Assembly: GCA_944319735.1 (NCBI GenBank)
Contig: CALUEU010000001.1
Coordinates: 186,001-250,000 of the forward strand
Length of the DNA stretch: 64,000 nt
Reading direction: 5' to 3'
From: an uncultured Methanomassiliicoccus sp.
GTDB taxonomy: Archaea > Thermoplasmatota > Thermoplasmata > Methanomassiliicoccales > Methanomassiliicoccaceae
Shown here: positions 39,387 through 48,965 of the stretch, piece after piece
How positions within the stretch are numbered: position 1 is the stretch's first letter
Layout of the letters: each line of letters starts with the position of its first letter
Program-made: the position numbers and the translations under genes
Notes under the pieces: model-generated
What the model saw: the letters and a program-made list of their open reading frames with translations, nothing else
Databases searched by the model: none
Told to the model about the DNA's origin: nothing

Positions 39387-41585
39387 TCATGCTGAGTAAT
39401 AAGCTGCATCGTAAGGTTCTGGCTTTAGACCTTTTCTTGTTCTGATTTGTTCCACTACTTTGGTTTGTAATTCAGGTGGAACTGGTACAAATCCAGAGTT
39501 TTCTGTAGACCATAATGCACGACCTTGGGTAGCTCCACGGATAGTAGATGCAAATCCAAACATCTCAGCTACAGGTGCTCTAGCAACAATCACAGTTGCT
39601 TCTCCTTCCTGTGAGATCTCGTCGATTATGCCTCTTCTCTGCTGTAATTCACGTAAAGCATCACCCATTACAGATTCTGGACAATTAATGTAAATCTTAG
39701 TCAATGGTTCCATCAGAACTCTTTTTCCTAAGCACATCGCACCATAAACAGCAGAACGGAAAGCAGGAATAACCTGAGCTGGTCCTCTGTGAATGGAGTC
39801 TTCATGAAGTTTAGCATCCAAGAGCTTAACTTTCAAGCCCATTACTTTCTCCTGAGCCAGGGGTCCAAGGTTCATAGCCTCTTCGAAACCTTGTTTGCAC
39901 AATTCAATGGTCTCATTAAGATACTGAATACCTTTTGTTCCATCGATGAAAACGTTGTTGTCTTTGAACATTACAACGCCTTTTGCTTCATCACGATCCA
40001 TTCCAAGGTCTTGCAATTTCTTTGCGAGTTCTTTGGTATCTTTGATCTTACCATCTACTGAGATTTCACCAGTCTTGATCGCATCAATAATAGGCTGCTC
40101 AAGCGGAGAAACTTCTACGAAGAAACGGTTGTGCTTGTTTGGAGATTTTCCTTCAAAGGTTTCACTTCTGCCTTTTACACATTCCCTATATACGACGATT
40201 GGTGGGGACTGGTTGATTTCAATCTTGAAATCATTTACAATACGGTAAGTTGTGATTTCTAAGTGAAGCTCACCCATACCAGATAACAAGTGTTCTCCAG
40301 TTTCATTGTTAATCTCAACTTGGATAGAAGGATCTGCTTTTGCTACAGTTCTTAAAACTTCTACAAGTTTAGGTAAATCCTTCATATGTTTTGCTTCCAA
40401 TGCAACTGTAACTACTGGTTCTGTATAATGGCTGATCTTTTCAAATGGTTCAGCATCTTTGACTGATGTTACGGTTGAACCTGCGATAGCGTCTTTAAGA
40501 CCAGCTACTGCCACAATATTTCCTGCAGTCATTGCATCTACAGGAATACGGTCTGCACCAACGCTTAATGATACGGTCTGAGAGCGCTGCACATTTGGCA
40601 TGCCGGCAATCCAGAGCTCTTGACCTCTGGATAACGTTCCAGAGAATAGTCTACCAAGTGCCACTTCACCAGCGTGTGGATCGATTACAATTTTTGTAAC
40701 CATTAATGCTACTGGACCGTTTGGATCACACTTCATCATGGATTTTCCAATCTCAGAATCCATATTACCTTTCCAGATTACGGGAATACGAAGTTTCTGA
40801 GCCTCGACTGGATTGGGCACATGCTCAATTGCCATGTTGAGAAGAACTTCATGAACTGGTGATTTTTTAGCCAGTGATTTTTGATCTTCATTCTTACAGA
40901 ATTCATAGACATCTTTGAAGTTGATGCCGCTTTTCTGCATGAATGGTACATTAACAGCCCAGTTGTGGAATGCACTTCCAAAAGCAACACTTCCATCTGC
41001 AGGGTTGACTTGCCATTCCTTATTCAAAGGTTCTGGCAACTGAGAAGCAATACGACGATTTACTTCGGTAATGATGGAAGTAAATCTCTTCTGCATTTCT
41101 TCTGGAGTTACTTTAAGTTCGTTGATTAATCTATCAACTTTGTTTATGAATAATAAAGGTCTGACACGTTCCTTGATGGCCTGTCTAATCACAGTTTCTG
41201 TTTGTGGCATTATGCCTTCAACAGCACAAACTAAAATGATTACACCATCTAGAGCTCTCATTGCCCTTGTAACGTCTCCACCGAAGTCCACGTGACCAGG
41301 TGTATCAATCAAGTTGATGAGATACTCCTGTCCGTTGTATTTATGGACCATAGATGCATTGGCTGCATTAATCGTAATTCCCCTGGCCTGCTCCTGCTCA
41401 TCAAAATCCAGCATACGCTGCTGACCAGCAAGCTCTTCGGACATCATACCTGCACCAGCGATCAAATTATCGCTTAGTGTGGTTTTTCCATGATCGATGT
41501 GAGCAGCTGTGCCTATGTTTCTTATGAATTCAGGGTTTTTAGCTACGGCCTGCGCCCTAGCAACATTCTCTTCTTTACGTCCCAT
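39387..41585 (-). CDS. fusA: Elongation factor 2
   Basis: Translocation GTPase, 732 residues. G1 AHIDHGKTTLSDNL near residue 28, G3 DTPGHVDFGGDVTRAMRA, G4 NKVDR, and the C-terminal domain IV with the sequence LHEDSIHRGPAQVIPAFRSA, in which the histidine after the I-H-R-G pattern is where archaeal EF-2 carries diphthamide. Located between S7 and EF-1alpha with short spacers. Confidence 0.97.
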   Translation of the reverse strand: MGRKEENVARAQAVAKNPEFIRNIGTAAHIDHGKTTLSDNLIAGAGMMSEELAGQQRMLDFDEQEQARGITINAANASMVHKYNGQEYLINLIDTPGHVDFGGDVTRAMRALDGVIILVCAVEGIMPQTETVIRQAIKERVRPLLFINKVDRLINELKVTPEEMQKRFTSIITEVNRRIASQLPEPLNKEWQVNPADGSVAFGSAFHNWAVNVPFMQKSGINFKDVYEFCKNEDQKSLAKKSPVHEVLLNMAIEHVPNPVEAQKLRIPVIWKGNMDSEIGKSMMKCDPNGPVALMVTKIVIDPHAGEVALGRLFSGTLSRGQELWIAGMPNVQRSQTVSLSVGADRIPVDAMTAGNIVAVAGLKDAIAGSTVTSVKDAEPFEKISHYTEPVVTVALEAKHMKDLPKLVEVLRTVAKADPSIQVEINNETGEHLLSGMGELHLEITTYRIVNDFKIEINQSPPIVVYRECVKGRSETFEGKSPNKHNRFFVEVSPLEQPIIDAIKTGEISVDGKIKDTKELAKKLQDLGMDRDEAKGVVMFKDNNVFIDGTKGIQYLNETIELCKQGFEEAMNLGPLAQEKVMGLKVKLLDAKLHEDSIHRGPAQVIPAFRSAVYGAMCLGKRVLMEPLTKIYINCPESVMGDALRELQQRRGIIDEISQEGEATVIVARAPVAEMFGFASTIRGATQGRALWSTENSGFVPVPPELQTKVVEQIRTRKGLKPEPYDAAYYSA

Positions 41586-41600
41586 ATGTATTCACCCTGA

Positions 41601-42197
41601 TTACCTAGCAGATGCAGCTACACGCTCAAGTTCTTCTTTCTTAGCAACAGCAAAGGAAGTCATATCTCCTTTAGAAGCAAGGATTAATTCTTCAGCGAGA
41701 CAGTCGCCTGCTGATTTTTTGCTTTTGAAAGAAGCATCAACTGATCCTTTGGCAATATTTCTGAGAGCAATGTCTAATCTCCTAGCGGGAGAAATATCCA
41801 CAGCTTTTGGTACAGAAATTCCACCAAACTGTAACCTTGTGATTTCTTCACGAGGGGCAGCGTTTTCAATAGCCTCTACAAGTATCTGGAGAGGGTTGTT
41901 TCCAGTTCTTTTTTCAATTATCTCAAAAGCATCCTGTACAACCTTGATGGATTTTACTTTCTTGCCAGTATACACTTCGGTTCTCATGAGATTGTTGACT
42001 AATCTTTCAACAACGCTCATCTTAGACTTTGCAAATGACTTGTTGGCATGCTTTCCACCAGAATGCGGTACGGTGATGGGGGAGAGGTCTATGTATTTAG
42101 CTAATCCACCGTCCCTGATGGCGATGTCAGTCATACCATACTTACCGAAGAGCAAGATATTGCTCTGAATTTGAATTTCTCCGTCCACAGTTTTCAC
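41601..42197 (-). CDS. rpsG: Ribosomal protein uS7
   Basis: Small-subunit head protein contacting 16S rRNA and the E-site tRNA. 198 residues; [47 protein letters not shown] and the C-terminal [15 protein letters not shown] are family features. Overlaps rpsL by 4 nt. Confidence 0.97.
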   Translation of the reverse strand: MKTVDGEIQIQSNILLFGKYGMTDIAIRDGGLAKYIDLSPITVPHSGGKHANKSFAKSKMSVVERLVNNLMRTEVYTGKKVKSIKVVQDAFEIIEKRTGNNPLQILVEAIENAAPREEITRLQFGGISVPKAVDISPARRLDIALRNIAKGSVDASFKSKKSAGDCLAEELILASKGDMTSFAVAKKEELERVAASAR

Positions 42198-42622
42198 CTA
42201 ACCGGCTTCTCCTTACGACCTCTTACAAGCTCGTTAAGGGAAACGTTGTTTACTAAGATGACCTTATAACGGACACCAGGAATGTCTCCATATGACCTTC
42301 CCATTCTACCACCGATGCCTTCTACCATGACTTCATCATGTTCATCAATGAAGTTGATGGCACCATCGCCTACTGCAAAAGCAGTAATTTGACGTCCGTT
42401 CTTGATGAGTTGAATCTTTACGCATTTCCTGATAGCGGAGTTAGGCTGTTTTGCTTCGATACCGACTTTTTCCAAAACGATACCGCGGGCTTGAGCTGCA
42501 CCTTCTAATGGGTCAGACTTCTCCCTTAATTTCAACATTCTCCGCTTGTATTTGCTGTCAGACCATCTAGATTTCTGATGATCGTGTTTCAGCTTACTAG
42601 CAGTATATAGACCTCTAGCCAA
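42194..42622 (-). CDS. rpsL: Ribosomal protein uS12
   Basis: Decoding-centre protein, 142 residues, with the conserved [20 protein letters not shown] loop and [14 protein letters not shown]. The start is TTG 42622 with AAGGTGA correctly spaced ahead. First gene of the str operon here: the ribosomal L30e and NusA genes that usually precede S12 in archaea are absent, and a TATA-like element lies only about 45 nt upstream. Confidence 0.96.
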   Translation of the reverse strand: MARGLYTASKLKHDHQKSRWSDSKYKRRMLKLREKSDPLEGAAQARGIVLEKVGIEAKQPNSAIRKCVKIQLIKNGRQITAFAVGDGAINFIDEHDEVMVEGIGGRMGRSYGDIPGVRYKVILVNNVSLNELVRGRKEKPVR

Positions 42623-42920
42623 TGTTTCACCTTCTTATGTCAGAAGCGGTTCCCCATAATGGTAGCTATATTTAATAGTTAAGGGTCAAGAACCCTGCTG
42701 AATTGCATGATTCTAGTTAAATTGTGATATTCGCTTCACGACTTGATAAGCTTGGAAGATAGCTTACCTATATTAGATTATTGATGACGGCACTGTTAAA
42801 ATCAGACCGCAAAAAGCATTATTTTTCACATGCAAGGCAGTATTCAAACGTCATCAAATGCATATTGCAAACTGAATTATGAATGAAGCAATGATCTCTG
42901 TAATATAATAATTAAGAATA
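42623..42920. promoter_or_regulatory. Region between pth2 and rpsL with the str operon promoter
   Basis: 298 nt without a gene. On the minus strand, attaaatatag (42664-42674) is a good TATA box for rpsL, predicting a leader of about 25 nt that includes the AAGGTGA ribosome site. The rest is AT-rich and shows nothing I can name. Confidence 0.45.
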
Positions 42921-43274
42921 TTACATAAGCTTTAGATGTCCTGTGAGTTTATCTAAAAGTTCATTAGATCCTGGACCAAATCCAATACATGTGACTGTAC
43001 CAGGAGGTACTTCGGTTAATCCAGCGTCAATAACCGTTGAAGAAATTATCCCCATTGACTCAGCTGAGGCTTTGAGTTCATAAAGTTCCCTCAAGGTGTC
43101 GACTTTTACAACTATTTTTCTTTGGCCTTCTGCATACCATTTTTCAAATACCGATGGATTTTTCTTTTTAGACGCAAAGGAGCATGAAACTGCAGCATGT
43201 GCAGCTTGTGCAGCCATCTTTCCGGGAGAGAGTTTTATTTCTTTCCTGATGGCGATTACCATTTTATATTCCAT
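42921..43274 (-). CDS. pth2: Peptidyl-tRNA hydrolase, archaeal type Pth2
   Basis: Recycles peptidyl-tRNA released from stalled ribosomes. 117 residues matching the Pth2 fold: KMVIAIRKEIKLSPGKMAAQAAHAA at the N-terminus (catalytic lysine region), then VIDAGLTEVPPGTVTCIGFGP. Divergent from tgtA with a 95-nt shared upstream region. Confidence 0.95.
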   Translation of the reverse strand: MEYKMVIAIRKEIKLSPGKMAAQAAHAAVSCSFASKKKNPSVFEKWYAEGQRKIVVKVDTLRELYELKASAESMGIISSTVIDAGLTEVPPGTVTCIGFGPGSNELLDKLTGHLKLM

Positions 43275-43369
43275 GACTAATGAGAATCTTGAAAACTATA
43301 TTAAGATTCAGTGTGGCAAACCATCGAGACTGCAAATAATTTAATTAATCAGTATTGTGTCTTCCAAGC

Positions 43370-45328
43370 ATGTTTGAATTAATCCGTAGAGATGGGTTAG
43401 CAAGAACTGGAAAGCTAACTACACCTCATGGGATCCTTGAAACTCCTGCATTATTACCAGTCGTCAATCCAAAACTCAGCACTGTGCCTCCGAGGGAGCT
43501 GTATGATATTTTTGGATTTAAGGCGATAATTACCAATTCATATATCATAAGAAGTGATGAAAAACTGAAAGAGAGAGCTCTGAGCGAGGGTTTACACCAA
43601 ATGTTGGATTATCTTGGCGTGATTATGACTGATTCTGGAACTTTTCAGTCTCACATGTATGGAGAAGTTGAAGTTAAGAATGAAGATATAGTTAATTTTC
43701 AGAGAGACATTGGTTCAGATATAGGAACCGTTCTTGATATATTTACAGAGCCGGAATGGAGTGAAGATAAGACTGCTCATGCAGTAGATGTAACTCTAGA
43801 TCGTACAGACGAAGCGGTGAAGCTCAAAGGAGATATGCTGCTCGCGGGAGTTATTCAAGGCTCTGTATATCAGAACCTAAGAGAAAACTGCGCTAAACGT
43901 ATGGCTCTCTTGGATGTTGATGTTCACCCGATTGGGGGCGTTGTTCCGCTTATGGAGCAATATCGTTTTTCTGATCTGGTAAATGTAATTATTTCGTCTA
44001 AAAAAGGATTGGATCCAAGCAGACCAGTTCACTTATTTGGAGCTGGCCATCCCATGGTGTTTGCATTAGCTGCACTTCTTGGATGCGATATGTTCGACTC
44101 TGCATCTTATGCAAAATTTGCTAGAACAGACCGTTTCATGTTTCCAGAGGGTACTGCAGGACTGCAAGACATGAAAGGTCTTCATTGCAATTGTCCAGCC
44201 TGTAACGGCCATAGTTATGATGAAATCGTAAAAATGAAACCTGCTGAAAGGACTGCACTTATAGCAAGGCACAATCTATGGGCTTCAAAGTGTGAGATTG
44301 AAAGGGTAAAAAGAGCAATACTTGAAGGCGACATCTGGGAGTTGGCAGAAAGAAGATGTCGTGCCCATCCAGCCCTTCTTAGTGCATTGAGAAATCTTGA
44401 AAAGCATAAAGAATTCTTAGAACAATATGAGCCTTTGAGTAGAGATAATTCCGTATTATACACTGGAACTGAAACGCTCAACAGACCCGTGTTTCTCCGC
44501 TACTCAAAAAGATTCTTTTCAAGATATGAATATCCTCAATCTGAAGCACTTGTGGTATTCGAAGATAGTACAGGTAAACCATACCATAGATACAGAGAAG
44601 GGGAAATCAACAAAATTTCAGAGAAATATGATGCCCATTTCATGGTTCACACTCCATTCGGACCTGTTCCGATTGAATTGGATGAGATTTACCCAATTGC
44701 ACAATCTTTGTTTCCTGATCCCGAGGATATGGAGACAAAAGAACATTCTCGTACCCAGATGGAGCACATGTCTCATAAACACCCCTATGCAGTCACGATG
44801 ATGTGGGATGAGAACAGTACGATGGAAGCATTGGATATGATGTGCCAAGAAACTCCTAAGTTCGATATGGATAAAGCTCGTGTAAAAGCAGTTTCAGATT
44901 ATCAATTCGGAAATGGTGCTGGAAATGCATTTTTAGATGGTGATGTATCGATTATAAAATCAAAAAGCACTGGTAAGATTAGAAATGTGCTTCTTGATGG
45001 TCGACATATATTATCTATGCGCGCCAATGATGGTTTCTTCACTCTCAGGCCTGAAGGAGCTAAGATCCTTATGAAGACTTTTCTTGCTCCAAAACTAAGG
45101 GTTGTTGTGAATGATGATGCTGTTCCATTCAATAAAGAGGGAAAAAATGTATTCTGCTCTTTTGTTGAAGAATGTGATAAGGATATTAAACTGATGGATG
45201 AAGTCATAGTGGTAGACTCCTCGGACAACCTGGTGGCAATAGGCCGCGCAATGATGATCAGAGATGAAATGCTATCATTCCAGACTGGGATAGCTGTTAA
45301 AGTAAGAGAAGGAATAAAAGAAGCTTGA
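43370..45328 (+). CDS. tgtA: Archaeosine tRNA-guanine transglycosylase
   Basis: Exchanges guanine-15 of the tRNA D-loop for preQ0, first tRNA step to archaeosine. From ATG 43370 (MFELIRRDGLARTGKL) 652 residues: barrel catalytic domain with the nucleophilic aspartate region MTDSGTFQSHMYGEVE near residue 88, zinc ligands in HCNCPACNGHS near 272, middle domains, and a C-terminal PUA domain (about 570-645). An upstream in-frame TTG (43355) is less likely. Pcc1, another tRNA-modification protein, is convergent downstream. Confidence 0.95.
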   Translation: MFELIRRDGLARTGKLTTPHGILETPALLPVVNPKLSTVPPRELYDIFGFKAIITNSYIIRSDEKLKERALSEGLHQMLDYLGVIMTDSGTFQSHMYGEVEVKNEDIVNFQRDIGSDIGTVLDIFTEPEWSEDKTAHAVDVTLDRTDEAVKLKGDMLLAGVIQGSVYQNLRENCAKRMALLDVDVHPIGGVVPLMEQYRFSDLVNVIISSKKGLDPSRPVHLFGAGHPMVFALAALLGCDMFDSASYAKFARTDRFMFPEGTAGLQDMKGLHCNCPACNGHSYDEIVKMKPAERTALIARHNLWASKCEIERVKRAILEGDIWELAERRCRAHPALLSALRNLEKHKEFLEQYEPLSRDNSVLYTGTETLNRPVFLRYSKRFFSRYEYPQSEALVVFEDSTGKPYHRYREGEINKISEKYDAHFMVHTPFGPVPIELDEIYPIAQSLFPDPEDMETKEHSRTQMEHMSHKHPYAVTMMWDENSTMEALDMMCQETPKFDMDKARVKAVSDYQFGNGAGNAFLDGDVSIIKSKSTGKIRNVLLDGRHILSMRANDGFFTLRPEGAKILMKTFLAPKLRVVVNDDAVPFNKEGKNVFCSFVEECDKDIKLMDEVIVVDSSDNLVAIGRAMMIRDEMLSFQTGIAVKVREGIKEA

Positions 45329-45347
45329 GTTCTCAAATTTTAACAAT

Positions 45348-45581
45348 TCATTCTCCACTGGCTGCATCAAATGTCATTTCTGCAATTTTGATGCATGCCA
45401 GCAAATCTTCCATTGTATGTAACATCTGCATAGATGTATCAGAAGAAGAAGTTATGATTATTTTTTTACCATTTGCGTGCGCATCAACATAATTGAAGTT
45501 GTCAGGGGATATTGATTTTAGAACTACATTTGCTTCTTCATCAGAACGGTATTCTAGTTCAAGCTTACAACTCAAAGCCAT
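45348..45581 (-). CDS. pcc1: KEOPS complex subunit Pcc1
   Basis: 77 residues with the small beta-alpha-beta Pcc1/CTAG pattern: CKLELEYRSDEEANVVLKSISPDN, then KKIIITSSSDTSMQMLHTMEDLLACI. Pcc1 dimerises and bridges Kae1 in the complex that installs t6A37 on ANN-decoding tRNAs. It is convergent with tgtA with 20 nt between the stops. The MtaB-type enzyme at 51 kb would use its product. Confidence 0.85.
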   Translation of the reverse strand: MALSCKLELEYRSDEEANVVLKSISPDNFNYVDAHANGKKIIITSSSDTSMQMLHTMEDLLACIKIAEMTFDAASGE

Positions 45582-45665
45582 GCATGTTGAATGTATTGAT
45601 ATAGAATAAACTTTCTGATGATTATTGATAAAAAAAATAATTAATAAATGGTTTAAAAATATTAA

Positions 45666-46878
45666 TTAAATCTTATTTTTGTATAGCAGATATGCTAATA
45701 TTGCTACAATAATGCAGATTATTGCAATAGCTGTGTAAAACCAATTTGGCTGATTGCTTCCACCATTATTTTTAGTATCGATGACTGGATCTGCTAATTT
45801 TTCCCATTCTGCAACTAATTCAAGATCGCTCATTACTGCAGAAGTAAAATCATACTCTGTGCCCTCCAGGCTCCAGTGAGTAAATTTATACCCATCTTTT
45901 GTAGGTGCAGCCGGAACTTCAACGAGTTTTCCAGACTCAACTTTAGCTGATGAATATTGATTTTCATCCACTAAAAATAACACGGTATAATCTGGTATTT
46001 TTTCCCATTCTGCAACAAAATGTATTGATTTTGAAGGCATCCTGAAGCTATCTCCCTGTTGATATACAATACCACTATATGACCAGCCAGCAAAGGTAAA
46101 ACCATCCTTTACCAGATTTCCTGGTCCAGGAAGTTTAAATATATCTCCCGACTCAAAATATGAAGTTCTTGGAGCTGTTCCGCTAGTGCTATCATTATCA
46201 TCATAACGAACTTGGTAATCAATAGAATATGTGTACCATTTGGCGTATAAAGTAGTATCTTCTATTATGGGTTCATTTATAAAGAATGGATTTTTAAATT
46301 CTTTATCCAGATACCACCCCATAAAGGTGCTATTAGATCTTACTGGATCGTCTGGTAAGGTTAAAACATAATTATAATTAAGCTGAACGGGGGATATTGT
46401 TGTGCCACCGAAGGTCTCAAACGTGACTGTTAAAACATATGGATTCCAAATTGCATAAAAGTCTATGTGTTTTGAGTATGCACTGTATATATCACCAGTG
46501 GAATATATGTAAGGGCCGCCATTTGGATCATCACACCATCCAAGAAAATTAAAGTCACTAGATAATAACCCAAGTGCAGTTGGCGATTCAAGACGTACAA
46601 ACGTTAAATCATACGATTTATCTATGGTGTTGTTCGCTCCATTATTGGAATGATATGTAATAGTGAGCGGTTTTTCACCAGTTTCATCTGATAAAATAGG
46701 AATATTTTCTAAAATGGTGTGTGAAGGTGAGTTTAATTCATCATATGAATTATTTTGTAAATCTTCAATTTTGATACCCCCCCCCCCCGGAGAGGTTTGG
46801 GTCAGGGCATACAGTAGTTAAACAAAGAGCTAGCAACAAAATTGCCGAGATAGATATCAATGCATATTTCTTGAGGAT
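45666..46878 (-). pseudogene. InlB-repeat surface protein interrupted at a 12-G tract (phase-variable candidate)
   Basis: An uninterrupted frame from the G tract to 45666 encodes about 370 residues: at least three Listeria-Bacteroides (InlB B-type) repeats, each ending in a FYAIW/LYAKW/FVAEW/LVAEW-type strand, then a linker and a C-terminal membrane anchor (WFYTAIAIICIIVAILAYLL, KNKI). Upstream of the tract a different frame encodes a signal-like peptide (LKKYALISISAILLLALCL) leading to PDPNLS-GGGG. With 12 Gs the two are out of frame and translation ends at TGA soon after; 11 or 14 Gs would join them into about 403 residues. GGAG precedes an ATC codon (46878) where the signal peptide should start; the nearest standard start is TTG 46860. 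So it is either switched off, decayed, or misassembled. Confidence 0.75.
46777..46788 (-). repeat. Homopolymer of 12 G (minus strand)
   Basis: Twelve consecutive C on the plus strand in otherwise AT-rich DNA, located just after a signal-peptide coding segment and exactly where the reading frame shifts. Such tracts are classic sites of slipped-strand mispairing. Confidence 0.9.
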
Positions 46879-47083
46879 GTTATCATACTCCGTGTATGTA
46901 GATTACTACAAAGTATCTGCGACAAAAATAGTACTTTGAGTATTTATAAATGAAGCCCTATGGTATACCATATAGATGCCTATCTAGTACATGAATGGAA
47001 TCGCTATAAACTCAAATCAATCTTGGATTACCGCACTTCGAACAAAAAATGATGATATAAAGGACGATACACACTCATAACAT
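46879..47083. promoter_or_regulatory. Divergent upstream region of the surface protein gene and the cca leader
   Basis: On the minus strand tttataaata (near 46942-46951) could drive the surface protein. On the plus strand gatataaagg (47054-47063) is a TATA box whose start site falls at about 47084, the first base of the GC-rich hairpin. No gene is seen here. Confidence 0.45.
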
Positions 47084-47149
47084 CTGGAAGCGGGGCCCGA
47101 CTTTTCCTCCTAAGCGACAGTTCTAAGAATCCCCACTGCCCCGCTCCGG
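47084..47149 (+). ncRNA. GC-rich structured RNA element in front of cca
   Basis: CTGG-A-AGCGGGGC (47084-47096) pairs with GCCCCGCT-CCGG (47138-47149): 12 base pairs with one bulged A closing a 41-nt loop that contains CCTCCT (47106-47111), the same sequence as the 16S anti-Shine-Dalgarno. It stands out as GC-rich in AT-rich surroundings and begins where the TATA box predicts transcription. It could be a separate small RNA or the leader of cca (ATG 43 nt downstream). It fits no tRNA, 5S, SRP or RNase P pattern that I know. Confidence 0.5.
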
Positions 47150-47191
47150 ATTCATAGCAAAGGTTTTGATGTAAAACGAGATTTCGATTTG

Positions 47192-48520
47192 ATGTCTTTA
47201 GAAACTGCCATCCTAAGAAAAATATCACCCTCTGCAGGAGACATTGAACGTGTGGAACTATGCGCTCAAAAAGCCCTTGAGGAAATAACAAATGATGATC
47301 TTGTAAAAGAACATAACGCAGAGGTCATGCTTGTCGGATCGGTAGCTAAAGGTACGTTTCTAAAAAACCCAGATATTGATCTGTTTATTCTTTTTCCCAC
47401 TTCAACAGACAGAAGTCAATTACAAAAAGTAGGGTTGCAAATTGGTAAAAAACACTTAACCACGTATGAAGAACGATATGCTGAACATCCTTATACGCAT
47501 GGAGTCAGAGACGGATATGAAATGGATATAGTACCCTGTTATAAGCTGGAATCAACTGAAGATCTTAAATGTGCAGTTGATAGAACTCCATTTCACACAG
47601 AATACATAAAAGTAAATATGGACTATGAAATGAAAAATCAAGTCAGACTGCTCAAACAGTTCACAAAAGGCATTGGTGTGTATGGAGCAGAGTCCAAGAC
47701 AGAGGGAATGTCTGGCTACTTGATTGAGTTATTGATAATACGTTACGGTGATTTTAAAAGAGTTATGAAGGCAGCATCAGAATGGAAACTAGGACAAGTA
47801 GTGTTTCCTAAAAATAAGAAAAAATTTGAAAGAGATGCACTGATTGTTCATGATCCAGTCGATTCTAATCGAAATGTAGCTTCTGCTGTATCCATCCAAT
47901 CATTTTCAAAATTCATATTTGCTGCCAAAAAATACCTTGAAAATCCATCAGAGTTGTTTTTCTTTCCAAACTCAAGAGATGAATATTCACTTGAGTATAT
48001 CAAAAAGTTTGTCTCTAAGAGAGATACAGAGATGGTTGTGGTTGAACTAGATAGACCTAGACTAATTGATGATAATCTATATCCACAAATCAGAAAGACT
48101 CTAGAAGGAATTATCTCCACATTACAAAAAGAGAGTGTTTCCATAATAGATTCAGCCTATGAAGTTAAAGAGAAAAAAGTAAAATTTGCGATAGAGGTTG
48201 AGTCGCTGGAATTGCCATTGATTAAATCCCATTATGGTCCCCCCGTTTGGAGTGATAATGCCTCTTCTTTTGTAGATAAATGGAAGTCTAATGAATTTGA
48301 ACCATATTTAGAAGGAAGTGTATGGAAGGTCATGGTGTACCGTGATCATACGGATGCAATGTCATACCTAGCTAAAAATCTAAAAATGTCTGCTCTAGGG
48401 AAAGATTTTAGAGATCTGAAGGGCATGAAAATCACAGGTAATGAAGAAGCAATATGTACTGAAAACATATCGATTCTATCAAAAATGATAGATAAAAGAA
48501 TGAGTTGGGAAGTAGTTTAG
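47192..48520 (+). CDS. cca: CCA-adding tRNA nucleotidyltransferase, class I
   Basis: Adds or repairs the 3' CCA of tRNAs without a nucleic acid template. 442 residues; the polymerase-beta-like catalytic motif is GSVAKGTFLKNPDIDLFILF near residue 50, with the third carboxylate in DGYEMDIVPCY near 110. KTEGMSGYLIELLIIRYG near 171 is the archaeal CCA-enzyme helical region. Preceded by the structured element at 47084-47149. The stop overlaps a convergent small membrane protein gene. Confidence 0.95.
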   Translation: MSLETAILRKISPSAGDIERVELCAQKALEEITNDDLVKEHNAEVMLVGSVAKGTFLKNPDIDLFILFPTSTDRSQLQKVGLQIGKKHLTTYEERYAEHPYTHGVRDGYEMDIVPCYKLESTEDLKCAVDRTPFHTEYIKVNMDYEMKNQVRLLKQFTKGIGVYGAESKTEGMSGYLIELLIIRYGDFKRVMKAASEWKLGQVVFPKNKKKFERDALIVHDPVDSNRNVASAVSIQSFSKFIFAAKKYLENPSELFFFPNSRDEYSLEYIKKFVSKRDTEMVVVELDRPRLIDDNLYPQIRKTLEGIISTLQKESVSIIDSAYEVKEKKVKFAIEVESLELPLIKSHYGPPVWSDNASSFVDKWKSNEFEPYLEGSVWKVMVYRDHTDAMSYLAKNLKMSALGKDFRDLKGMKITGNEEAICTENISILSKMIDKRMSWEVV

Positions 48521-48873
48521 ATAAATGGTTCATTTATCATTAGGATCCACACGCCGAGTGCTAATAAAGCATACAGCAGAATGTTACCAACCAGACTCAT
48601 TTTTTCAACTTCTTCCTTTTTAAGGCCGGCTAGTTTATATGCTCTGGTCATCAAAATTGCACCAACTATCCATCCAATGAAACCATAAGCATTATTTCCC
48701 AGTCCCCTGCCAATCAATGCAGAGATTATACCAAAAACAATAGCGATAACTGCGGCTATTGCTAGAAGCTTAGTGCTCAGAATATCCTTTTTAAGGAATG
48801 CTTTCTCATCAAATTCTGGAGGTACCCAGACATATTCTTCTTCCAGCTCTTTCTTTTTTCTTTTCTGAGCCAT
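48517..48873 (-). CDS. Small membrane protein of unknown function
   Basis: With the ATG at 48873 (MAQKRKKKELEEEYVWVPP) the protein has 118 residues: a charged cytosolic head, then three hydrophobic helices (about 38-58, 64-80 and 92-112). A minus-strand TATA element tttataatatg (48892-48902) about 25 nt upstream supports this start and a leaderless message rather than the earlier ATG at 48924. No family recognised. Confidence 0.65.
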   Translation of the reverse strand: MAQKRKKKELEEEYVWVPPEFDEKAFLKKDILSTKLLAIAAVIAIVFGIISALIGRGLGNNAYGFIGWIVGAILMTRAYKLAGLKKEEVEKMSLVGNILLYALLALGVWILMINEPFI

Positions 48874-48965
48874 GCGTTTCAGATATCGTAAGCATATTAT
48901 AAACTTTCTCTCAGATTCAAACAAAATGGGAGTTTAAAATCCAAAATGATGCACTAAGCACTGCA

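Noticed and set aside
47084-47149. Reading the GC-rich element as a tRNA (its loop contains TTCTAAG, suggesting tRNA-Pyl)
   Set aside because: There is no T-loop (GTTCRANNC), no D-arm, and the stem is 12 bp instead of 7.
47084-47149. Reading the minus strand of the element as RNase P RNA because of GAGGAAAAGTC
   Set aside because: The motif is isolated: the other conserved regions and the expected length of about 300 nt are missing.
47028-47291. Minus-strand 87-codon ORF across the cca leader and start
   Set aside because: It overlaps the start of cca and the GC-rich hairpin; composition is not protein-like.
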